Shown piece by piece: positions 8,584 to 15,250 of a stretch of 64,000 nt of DNA. The position numbers and the translations under genes are program-made. Origin of the DNA: Natronosporangium hydrolyticum. Lineage in GTDB: Bacteria > Actinomycetota > Actinomycetes > Mycobacteriales > Micromonosporaceae. The stretch is taken from the NCBI RefSeq assembly GCF_016925615.1, contig NZ_CP070499.1, forward strand, positions 5,635,855 through 5,699,854, in the 5' to 3' direction. The notes beneath the pieces were generated by a model. The model was not told where the DNA came from, did no database searches, and was given only the letters and a program-made list of their open reading frames with translations. The number at the start of each line of letters is the position of its first letter. The first letter of the stretch is position 1.

Positions 8584-10161
8584 GTGAGCAGACCCGGCTT
8601 CGTGCTGGAGGTGGACGAGCGTACGCCGGCGTTGCTGGTCCACCAGGGTGAAGGCTTCCGGCTGGAGCGATTGCCGCTGGGCAGCCGGGTCATCTACCCG
8701 CCGGAGTCGCTGCCCGGGCTGACCGATCTGGACCGCCGGATCCACCAGGCGTTGACGAACCCGCTCGGCTCCGAGCCGCTGCCGGCGTTGCTGAAGCCCG
8801 GGATGCGGCTCACCATCGTCTTCGACGACCTGTCGCTGCCGCTGCCGCCGATGCGCACCCCGGACATCCGGCAACGCATCATCGAGCATGTGCTGGAGCT
8901 GGCGGCGGCCGCCGGGGTGGACGACGTGGCGTTGATCGCCGCGAACGCGCTGCACCGGCGCATGACCCCGGCGGAGCTGAAGCGGACCGTCGGCGAGCGG
9001 GTGTTCCGGTCGTTCTTCCCGAACCAACTGGTCAACCACGACGCCGAGGACCGGGCACAGCTGGTCGAGGTGGGCACCACCCGGCACGGCGAGGCGGTGG
9101 AGATCAACCGGCGGGCGGCCGAGAGCGACTTGATCGTCTACGTCAACATCACGCTGACCGCGATGAACGGTGGCCCGAAGTCGGTCTCGGTGGGGCTGGC
9201 CTCCTACCGCAGCCTGAAGCACCACCACAACGTACACACGCTGCGGCACTCGAAGTCGTTCAACGACCCGCCGAACTCGGCGATGCACCACTCGTACCAC
9301 CGGATGGCCGGGGTGCTCGACGAGCATCTGAAGATCTTCCAGATCGAGACCACCCTCAACAACGACACCTTCCCGGCCCAGGTCGACTTCCTCAACAAGC
9401 GGGAGTGGGAGTGGTCGTTGAAGGACCAGGCGGCCTACCTGGCGGTCAAGCGCGGCAACGACCTGTTGCCGCCGCGGCGGCGACGGCAACTCTGGCACCG
9501 CACCGCGGCACCGTACGGGGTGACCTCGGTGACCGCCGGGGCGCCGGCCGAGGTCCACGACGTGACCCTGCGGCAGGTGCTGCGGCAGCAGTTGACCGAG
9601 GTGGCCGGGCCGGCCGATGTCGGGGTGTTCGGGCTGCCCTACATCTGCCCGTACAACGTCAACTCGATCATGAACCCGATTCTGGTGATGAGCCTCGGGC
9701 TGGGGTACTTCTTCAACCTGTACCGGAACCAGCCGATCGTCCGGCCGGGCGGGGTGGCGATCTTCTACCACCCGGTGCGCAACGAGTTCCATCCGGTGCA
9801 CCACCCGAGCTACATCGACTTCTTCGAGGAGGTGCTGGCGGAGACGACCGACCCGGCGGCGATCGAGGCGAAGTACGAGGAGCAGTTCGCCACCGACCCG
9901 TGGTATGTCCACCTGTACCGCAACAGCTACGCGTACCACGGGGTGCATCCGCTCTACATGTGGTATTGGGGTGCTCATGCGATGGAGCATCTCGGGGACG
10001 TGATCTTCGTGGGCGGAGACCGGAAGACCACTTCGGTGATGGGGTTCCGGTCGGCGTCCACGCTCGACGACGCGCTGGAGATCGCCCGGGACCGGGTCGG
10101 CCGCAGCCCCAGTATCACCTACCTGCACGCACCACCGATGACCATGGCCGACGTCCGCTGA
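8584..10161 (+). CDS. LarA-like DUF2088 protein
   Basis: The 525-residue product starts at GTG 8584 after GGGGAGG, 16 nt beyond the dehydrogenase stop. It resembles the nickel-pincer nucleotide (NPN) racemase LarA. The DDLSLP segment (81-86) replaces the usual DDxTRPxP; NALHRRMT contains His124, the likely equivalent of a LarA catalytic His; GGPKS contains Lys199, which in LarA binds the cofactor covalently; and HHHN (213-216) offers the nickel-binding His. Ten residues before Lys199, where LarA has its second catalytic His, there is Ile. It is longer than LarA (about 425 residues) because of insertions in the C-terminal half. It could be an NPN-dependent racemase or epimerase acting on an acyl or glycerol-type substrate; larBCE lie 1.7 kb away. 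Confidence 0.8.
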   Translation: MSRPGFVLEVDERTPALLVHQGEGFRLERLPLGSRVIYPPESLPGLTDLDRRIHQALTNPLGSEPLPALLKPGMRLTIVFDDLSLPLPPMRTPDIRQRIIEHVLELAAAAGVDDVALIAANALHRRMTPAELKRTVGERVFRSFFPNQLVNHDAEDRAQLVEVGTTRHGEAVEINRRAAESDLIVYVNITLTAMNGGPKSVSVGLASYRSLKHHHNVHTLRHSKSFNDPPNSAMHHSYHRMAGVLDEHLKIFQIETTLNNDTFPAQVDFLNKREWEWSLKDQAAYLAVKRGNDLLPPRRRRQLWHRTAAPYGVTSVTAGAPAEVHDVTLRQVLRQQLTEVAGPADVGVFGLPYICPYNVNSIMNPILVMSLGLGYFFNLYRNQPIVRPGGVAIFYHPVRNEFHPVHHPSYIDFFEEVLAETTDPAAIEAKYEEQFATDPWYVHLYRNSYAYHGVHPLYMWYWGAHAMEHLGDVIFVGGDRKTTSVMGFRSASTLDDALEIARDRVGRSPSITYLHAPPMTMADVR

Positions 10162-10184
10162 GCCGGCCTTGCCCGCCGCCCCTT

Positions 10185-10251
10185 CCGGCCGATCATGAGC
10201 GTGTTGACAGACACGCCGGGCGTGTCGATCAACTAGCTCATGATCGGCCGG
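10185..10251. repeat. Palindromic intergenic element, copy 1
   Basis: Perfect 16-bp arms, CCGGCCGATCATGAGC at 10185-10200 and its complement at 10236-10251, enclose an inner imperfect stem (GTTGACAGACACG against CGTGTCGATCAAC). The outer arm and first half of the loop match the element at 25366-25426 almost base for base. It lies between the LarA-like and acyltransferase genes and could fold as a long hairpin that attenuates or terminates transcription. Confidence 0.85.
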
Positions 10252-10311
10252 GCCCCCGGCTCATTGATCGGTGAACTGGCGGGCGGGGCCAGCGACGAGA
10301 GAGGGGAACCG

Positions 10312-11217
10312 ATGGGACTGATCCGGGAGATCCGGGTGCTCACCCGCGGGCGGGACTGGCGCGGCCGCTCCCGGCTGCCCCGGTCCGCCAACGGGCACCA
10401 GACCGCCGAGCCGGCCCGTGAGTTCCCCACCGGCTGGGCCCGCACCCGCACCGCCCACGCCGCCCGCCGCGCCGTACAACGCGCCGTGTTGACGCCGCTC
10501 ACCTGGACCCAGACCAAGCCGGAGGTGACCGGGGTCGACCGGCTGGCTGGACTCACCGGCCCAGTGGTGCTGGTCGCGAACCACAGTAGCCACCTGGACG
10601 CGCCACTGATCCTCGGCTCGCTCCCGCCCCACCTCGCCGACCGGGTCGCGGTCGGCGCCGCCGCCGACTACTTCTTCGACGCCCGCTGGCGGGCCGCAGT
10701 CACCGCTCTGGTCTTCAATGCGTTTCCCGTGGAACGGTATCGATCTTCACGACTACGTAGTCTCGCCCCGTACCTGCTAGCGCGCGGGTGGAGCCTGTTG
10801 CTCTTCCCGGAGGCTACCCGCAGCGAGGATGGCTGGATGTCCACTCTGCGCCTGGGCGCCGCCCACCTGTGCGTCTCCCGGCAGGTGCCGGCGGTGCCGA
10901 TCGCGTTGCGCGGCACCTATGCGGCGATGCCCCGGGGCCGGAACTGGCCCACCCCGGGCCGGCCGCGGGTCGTCGTCCGCTACGGCACACCACTGTTTCC
11001 GAGCGAGGGCGAAGAGACCCGCCGGTTCAACACCCGACTCGCCGACTCGATCTCCCGGCTCTGGGCGGAGGAGGAGTTGGGGTGGTATGAGTCGTTGCGG
11101 GCGGAGCAACGGGGCGAGTTGTCGTTGCCGACCGGGCCGCCTGCGGCGTCGTGGCGGCGGATCTGGGAGTCGAGCCGGCCGCTGCCCCGCACCGAACCAC
11201 CCCACACCTGGCGCTAG
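10312..11217 (+). CDS. 1-acyl-glycerol-phosphate acyltransferase (PlsC family)
   Basis: The 301-residue product has the acyltransferase signature NHSSHLD (motif HxxxxD), FPEATRS as the substrate-binding motif, and VPIALRGTYAAMPRG as the later conserved block, in that order and with normal spacing. It would transfer an acyl chain to a lysophospholipid or similar alcohol at the membrane face; no strong membrane helix is seen apart from moderately hydrophobic stretches. The ATG at 10312 is preferred to one at 10240 because GAGAGGGG precedes it and the earlier one lies within the palindromic element. The gene ends 4 nt into the convergent vapC stop region. It is the last member of the reductase/dehydrogenase/LarA-like operon. 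Confidence 0.85.
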   Translation: MGLIREIRVLTRGRDWRGRSRLPRSANGHQTAEPAREFPTGWARTRTAHAARRAVQRAVLTPLTWTQTKPEVTGVDRLAGLTGPVVLVANHSSHLDAPLILGSLPPHLADRVAVGAAADYFFDARWRAAVTALVFNAFPVERYRSSRLRSLAPYLLARGWSLLLFPEATRSEDGWMSTLRLGAAHLCVSRQVPAVPIALRGTYAAMPRGRNWPTPGRPRVVVRYGTPLFPSEGEETRRFNTRLADSISRLWAEEELGWYESLRAEQRGELSLPTGPPAASWRRIWESSRPLPRTEPPHTWR

Positions 11218-11615
11218 TAGGCGCTCAGCCGCTCCTGCTGGAGGTCCGGCACGATCCGGGAGACGGTCTCGTAGTCACCATCCTCATGGAGCACGGTCAA
11301 CCGGTGCCGCAACGCACTCGCCACCACGAGCAGGTCGGCGACGGAGAGCCCGTGATGCTGGCTGTGCCCGGCCAGCTCGCGCCGCACCTCGTTCACCGTC
11401 CCCCAGAGGTCGTCCGGCATCGACACCCACGGATAGGCATCGTGGAGCCCTTGCTCGACTCGCTGATAATGTTTCGCGTCAGCGATGGTCAGAACTTCGG
11501 CGACGACGGGATCACAGATCGCGATCAGCCCCCGCTCGATCTGCTCCTGCCGGACCAGCGACGCTTGCCGGCGCAGCACCCGCACCAGCGCACTGGTGTC
11601 GATCAGGTAGGTCAC
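11214..11615 (-). CDS. vapC: VapC-type PIN-domain ribonuclease toxin
   Basis: The 133-residue protein is a PIN-domain nuclease. YLIDTSALVR near the N-terminus carries the first acidic metal ligand, AEVLTIADA an acidic central one, and VADLLVVASALRHRLTVLHEDGDYE the two C-terminal ones. Such toxins cut tRNA or rRNA and are held inactive by the partner antitoxin. The ATG (11613-11615) overlaps the vapB stop by 4 nt, the standard arrangement. Its 3' end abuts the acyltransferase gene, so the module lies between the lipid operon and the lar genes. Confidence 0.9.
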   Translation of the reverse strand: MTYLIDTSALVRVLRRQASLVRQEQIERGLIAICDPVVAEVLTIADAKHYQRVEQGLHDAYPWVSMPDDLWGTVNEVRRELAGHSQHHGLSVADLLVVASALRHRLTVLHEDGDYETVSRIVPDLQQERLSAY

Positions 11616-11824
11616 TCGTCCAGCTCGTGGTAACGGTCGAAGTCGAAGCCGCCCTCGTCCGCGACCTGCTGCAGCTCGGCGAGCGCGTGGCTGCGGCGGG
11701 TCCGGCTCGCCGTCACCGCGGCCCGCAGCGCGCTGGTCACAGTCTCCTTCTTGGTCGTAGTGCCGAGCGCGATCGTCGCCTCCGCGAGCAACTCATCGTC
11801 GATATCCACTAGAGTCTTGGCCAC
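11612..11824 (-). CDS. vapB: VapB-type antitoxin
   Basis: The 70-residue product begins at GTG 11824, downstream of AAGGGGG, and reads AKTLVDIDDELLAEA, a ribbon-helix-helix DNA-binding N-terminus of the VapB type found in mycobacteria and streptomycetes. The second half (RRSHALAELQQVADEGGFDFD) is the acidic toxin-binding tail. It overlaps vapC by 4 nt. It probably represses its own promoter in 11825-11888, where an AT-richer stretch (TTGAATATAGG) is found. Confidence 0.88.
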   Translation of the reverse strand: MAKTLVDIDDELLAEATIALGTTTKKETVTSALRAAVTASRTRRSHALAELQQVADEGGFDFDRYHELDE

Positions 11825-11888
11825 CCGACACCCCCTTGAATATAGGACCACCGCGAGTATATCCGACACAGGCCCGGATAACGAGCGG

Positions 11889-12731
11889 TCAGCGCCAGCG
11901 GTCGGGGTCCGGCAGCAGCTCGTTCATCGAGCCGGAGCGGAACGGCTCCACCACCAGCGGCGCCGCCCCGAACCCAGCCGCCGCGACCGCCATCGCCACC
12001 GCTGACTCCGCCCGCGCCACCGGCACCGCCTCGGCGTCCACCTCCAACCGGACCGCCTCGCCCAGATCCCGGACCCGCAGGTTCCGAACCCCGTGGCGAG
12101 CCAGCAGCGCCCGCACCGCCGACTCGGCCCGCTCCACCCGCGCTAGCCGGGCCGGTGTCACCGACACGCCGTACGCGATCCGGCTGGACAGACACGCCGC
12201 CGCCGGTTTGTCCCAGGTGGGCAGACCCCAGCCGTGGGCGATCCGGCGCACCGCCGCCTTATCCAGGCCGGCGTCGGCCAACGGGGTACGGGCGCCCTGC
12301 TCGGCCGCCGCCCGGATGCCTGGCCGGAACCCGGCCGCGAGATCGGAGGCGTTGGTGCCGGTCGCGATCACGTCGAACCCCTCGGCCGCGGCGAGCGCCA
12401 CCGCCTCGGTCAGCAACGTCCGCTTGCAGAAGTAGCAGCGCTGCGGGCCGTTCTCCCGGTAGCCGGGCTCGGCCAGTTCGTCAGTAGCGACGGCCCGGTG
12501 CACCACCCCCAGCTCGGCACAGAACTGCTGCGCCGCTGCCAACTCCACCCCCGGCAGCGACGGCGACACCGCCGTGAGCGCCGCCACCCGATCGGCGCCG
12601 AGCGCCCGGGCCGCGCCGGCCAGCACCACACTGGAGTCCACGCCGCCGGAGAAGGCCACCAGCGTACGGCCGTACCCGTGGAAGGCTGCCAGCAGCCGCT
12701 CGGGCGCCGGCAGCGACGACGTATCGTCCAA
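11889..12731 (-). CDS. larE: LarE, nickel-pincer cofactor sulfur insertion enzyme
   Basis: The protein has the PP-loop SGGVDSS (28-34), then TAVSPSLP, and later TGTNASD and WDKPAAACLSSR, which together identify LarE. LarE adenylates the pyridinium carboxylate made by LarB and inserts sulfur. Three cysteines stand out: Cys99 and Cys102 in RCYFCK and Cys180 in AACLSSR. Three-cysteine LarE proteins are reported to bind an iron-sulfur cluster and act catalytically, unlike the single-cysteine Lactobacillus enzyme that sacrifices its cysteine; that this protein belongs to the former class is inference. The start is put at TTG 12729-12731, since no ATG or GTG in frame avoids running into larB; GGAG lies about 9 nt ahead. 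It is divergent from larB with a 31-nt gap. Confidence 0.88.
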   Translation of the reverse strand: MDDTSSLPAPERLLAAFHGYGRTLVAFSGGVDSSVVLAGAARALGADRVAALTAVSPSLPGVELAAAQQFCAELGVVHRAVATDELAEPGYRENGPQRCYFCKRTLLTEAVALAAAEGFDVIATGTNASDLAAGFRPGIRAAAEQGARTPLADAGLDKAAVRRIAHGWGLPTWDKPAAACLSSRIAYGVSVTPARLARVERAESAVRALLARHGVRNLRVRDLGEAVRLEVDAEAVPVARAESAVAMAVAAAGFGAAPLVVEPFRSGSMNELLPDPDRWR

Positions 12732-12762
12732 GAGCGCGTACTCCGATCGCGAGGAGGTGTCG

Positions 12763-13467
12763 ATGTCCGAACCGTACCCGGTCGCCGAGCCGGTCCTGGA
12801 TCTCGGCTTCGCGCAGCTCGACGTGGACCGCGCCGGCCGCACCGGCGACCCGGAGGTGGTCAACGGTGGCGGCAAGACACCCGGACAGGTCGTCGGTGCG
12901 CTGCGGGCGCTGCACCAGGCCCACCCCGGCCGCGCGGTGCTCGCCACCCGGCTGACCGACGAGGCGCTGGCGCGGTGCCGCACCGAGCTGCCGGAGGCGG
13001 AGCTGGACGAGCTGGGACGGGTGGCGACCCTCGGCCGGCCGGTGCCGCCCCGCGGGCGGGTGGCGGTGGTCGCCGCCGGCACCGCCGACCTGCCGGTGGT
13101 GCGCGAATGCGCCGCCACGGTACGGGTCTTCGGCGCCACCCCGCACCAGATTGTCGACGTGGGCGTGGCCGGGCTGCACCGGCTGCTCTCCCGCCGCGCC
13201 GAGCTCGCCGCCGCCGAGGTGGTGGTGGCGGTCGCCGGCATGGAGGCGGCGCTGCCGTCGGTGATCGGTGGTCTGATCGGCGCCCCGCTGATCGCGGTGC
13301 CGACCAGCGTCGGCTACGGCTGGCACCTGGACGGGCTCACCGCCTGGCTGGCGACGCTGAACAGCTGCGCCCCCGGCGTGGTGACAGTAAATGTGGACAA
13401 CGGGTTCGGCGCCGGGGTCGCCGCCGCCCGGATCGCCCGCCAGAGCGTCGGCGGAGGTGACCGGTGA
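12763..13467 (+). CDS. larB: LarB, pyridinium-3,5-biscarboxylic acid mononucleotide synthase
   Basis: The ATG at 12763 follows GAGGAGG at good spacing. The 234-residue product has the PurE-like fold of LarB: VVAAGTADLPVVRECA, GVAGLHRLLSRR, VVAVAGMEAALPSVIGGL and IAVPTSVGYGW, ending NVDNGFGAGVAAA. LarB carboxylates and hydrolyses nicotinic acid adenine dinucleotide, the first step to the nickel-pincer nucleotide. The length is near normal. It overlaps larC by 4 nt (GTGA), so the two are co-translated. Confidence 0.93.
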   Translation: MSEPYPVAEPVLDLGFAQLDVDRAGRTGDPEVVNGGGKTPGQVVGALRALHQAHPGRAVLATRLTDEALARCRTELPEAELDELGRVATLGRPVPPRGRVAVVAAGTADLPVVRECAATVRVFGATPHQIVDVGVAGLHRLLSRRAELAAAEVVVAVAGMEAALPSVIGGLIGAPLIAVPTSVGYGWHLDGLTAWLATLNSCAPGVVTVNVDNGFGAGVAAARIARQSVGGGDR

Positions 13468-14729
13468 AGACCCTGTGGGTCGACGCGGGCAACGGCGCCG
13501 CCGGCGACATGCTGCTGGCGGCGCTGCTCGACGCCGGCGCGGACCTCGAGGCGGTGCGGGCCGGCCTGGCCCGGCTGCCGGTGGAGCGGGTCGAGGTCAC
13601 CGTCGAGCAGGTACACCGGCACGGCTTCCGGGCGGCGGCCGTGACCATCGACGCGCCGGCGAGCCACGTGCACCGCGGGCTCGGCGACGTCATCGAGGTG
13701 ATCCGCGCCGCCGACCTGCCGGCTGCGGTCACCGAGTTCGCGGTGGCGACGTTCGGCCGGCTCGGGCAGGCCGAGGCGCGGGTGCACGGCGTCGACGTCG
13801 ACGCGATCCACTTCCACGAGGTGGGGGCGCTGGACGCGATCGCCGACGTGGTCGGGTGCGCGCTCGCCCTCGACCAGTTGGGCCTGCTCGACCCAGCGAC
13901 GGTGGGCCCGCGGGTGGTCAGCCCGGTCGCGGTCGGCTCCGGCACCATCAACGCCGCCCACGGCCGGCTGCCGGTGCCGCCCCCGGCAGTGGCGGAGCTG
14001 CTCGCCCAGGCGGCGGCCCCGGTCGCCGCCCACCCGGCCCAGCGGGAGCTGTGTACGCCGACCGGGGCGGCGCTGCTCGCCACGCTCGCCACCGACTGGG
14101 GTCCGATGCCGGCGGGCCGGCTGCGAGCGGTCGGGGTCGGCGCCGGCCGCGCCGATCCGCCGAGCCACCCCAACGTGGTCCGGGTGCTGCTGGGTGACGC
14201 GGCCGCCGCGGCCACCCCGGAGCCGTGGCGGGAAGAGCAGCTGGTGCAGCTCGAAACCACAGTGGACGATCTCGATCCGCGGATCTGGCCGGACCTGCTG
14301 GCGCAGCTGCGCGCCGCCGGGGCTGCGGACGCCTGGTGCACCCCGGCGCTGATGCGCAAGGGTCGACCTGGTCAGGTGTTGACGGTGCTGGTCTCGCCGG
14401 AGCAGGTCGACCTCGCCTGCCGGATCGTCTTCGAGCAGACCACCACCCTGGGGGTGCGGCTGCAGCCGGTGGCGCGCCGGGCGCTGCGCCGCGACCAGGT
14501 GTCGGTGGCGCTGCCGCAGGGCACGGTCCGGGTGAAGCGGGGCTACCTGGACGGCACGCTGGTGACCGTGCAACCGGAGTACGACGACGCCCTGGCGCTC
14601 GCGACGGAGACCGGGACCCCCGTGGCGGAGCTGCTCGACGCCGCCCGCACCCAGGCCGCCGCCCCACCGCAGCTTGATGAGCTGAGGCCCTGTGGTGGAC
14701 CGCAGCTTGGTGGGCTGAGTGGCGCCTGA
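13464..14729 (+). CDS. larC: LarC, nickel insertion protein of the pincer cofactor
   Basis: The GTG at 13464 lies in the overlap with larB, with GGAGGTGA ahead. The 421-residue product opens with WVDAGNGAAGDMLLAALLDAG, the LarC N-terminus, and has FHEVGALDAIADVVG, PTGAALLATLA and the C-terminal ETTVDDLDP and MRKGRPG segments. LarC uses CTP to insert nickel into the bis-thiocarboxylated nucleotide. In Lactobacillus larC is split and joined by a programmed frameshift; here it is one continuous frame. The last codons (PQLGGLSGA) are written by the left arm of a 20-bp inverted repeat, which suggests the C-terminus has been altered by that element. Confidence 0.92.
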   Translation: MKTLWVDAGNGAAGDMLLAALLDAGADLEAVRAGLARLPVERVEVTVEQVHRHGFRAAAVTIDAPASHVHRGLGDVIEVIRAADLPAAVTEFAVATFGRLGQAEARVHGVDVDAIHFHEVGALDAIADVVGCALALDQLGLLDPATVGPRVVSPVAVGSGTINAAHGRLPVPPPAVAELLAQAAAPVAAHPAQRELCTPTGAALLATLATDWGPMPAGRLRAVGVGAGRADPPSHPNVVRVLLGDAAAAATPEPWREEQLVQLETTVDDLDPRIWPDLLAQLRAAGAADAWCTPALMRKGRPGQVLTVLVSPEQVDLACRIVFEQTTTLGVRLQPVARRALRRDQVSVALPQGTVRVKRGYLDGTLVTVQPEYDDALALATETGTPVAELLDAARTQAAAPPQLDELRPCGGPQLGGLSGA

Positions 14730-14788
14730 TTCGCCATGCTTGACCCGATTCACAGGTTAGTTGATCAACCACTCAGCCCACCAAGCTG
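14703..14788. repeat. Perfect 20-bp inverted repeat at the end of larC
   Basis: CAGCTTGGTGGGCTGAGTGG at 14703-14722 has its exact complement at 14769-14788, with a 46-nt loop. An imperfect direct copy of the left arm starts at about 14677 (CAGCTTGATGAGCTGAGG). The structure spans the larC stop codon and reaches to within 22 nt of the convergent acetyltransferase stop, so it may act as a two-way terminator. Confidence 0.85.
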
Positions 14789-14809
14789 GGTCAGCGGGGC
14801 GGGCTTTCG

Positions 14810-15208
14810 CTACAGCGCGATCAGCCCGGCCGCGGTCGGCCGAAACCCGCAGGCATCGAGGTAGAAGTCCCGCAACTGCTGCTCGAAGTCGACGTGCAGC
14901 CAGGCGCAGCCGGCATCCCGGGCACCGTCGGTGGCGGCTGTGACCAGGCGGACGCCGATACCCCGCCGTTGCGCATCCGGCGCGACCATAGTGTCGAGGA
15001 GGAAGGCGTGGTCGGCGCCGTCCCACACCACGTTGACGAAGCCCACCAGTCGCAGCGTCGCCTCCCGAGCGCAGACCCAGCCGAGGCTGTGCCGGCTGAC
15101 CCGCCCCCACCAGTCGGACCCGCGGACCGGATGGTCGAAGCACGCGCTGTGCAGCTCGTTCAGCTCGGAGTTGCCGAAGCGGCCGCGCCATTCGAACGTG
15201 CTGGTCAC
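14810..15208 (-). CDS. GNAT-family N-acetyltransferase
   Basis: The 132-residue protein has the acetyl-CoA-binding motif A in the order FLLDTMVAPDAQRRGIGVRL, where QRRGIG is the Q/RxxGxG/A loop, followed by the helix LVTAATDGARDAG and the motif B-like FYLDACGF. The GTG at 15208 is preferred because GGGGAA precedes it at 5-6 nt; an upstream in-frame ATG at 15247 would add 13 residues. The substrate is unknown. It lies 42 nt downstream of dnaB and is probably co-transcribed with it. Confidence 0.85.
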   Translation of the reverse strand: MTSTFEWRGRFGNSELNELHSACFDHPVRGSDWWGRVSRHSLGWVCAREATLRLVGFVNVVWDGADHAFLLDTMVAPDAQRRGIGVRLVTAATDGARDAGCAWLHVDFEQQLRDFYLDACGFRPTAAGLIAL

Positions 15209-15250
15209 TCTTTTCCCCGGAGGCAGCGTGGGCGACGGATCGACCAACGG

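Noticed and set aside
10725..10738. GTTTCCCGTGGAAC in the PlsC gene looks like a parS site
   Set aside because: It differs from the consensus at two positions, including the central CACGTG; it lies in a coding sequence far from the parAB region.
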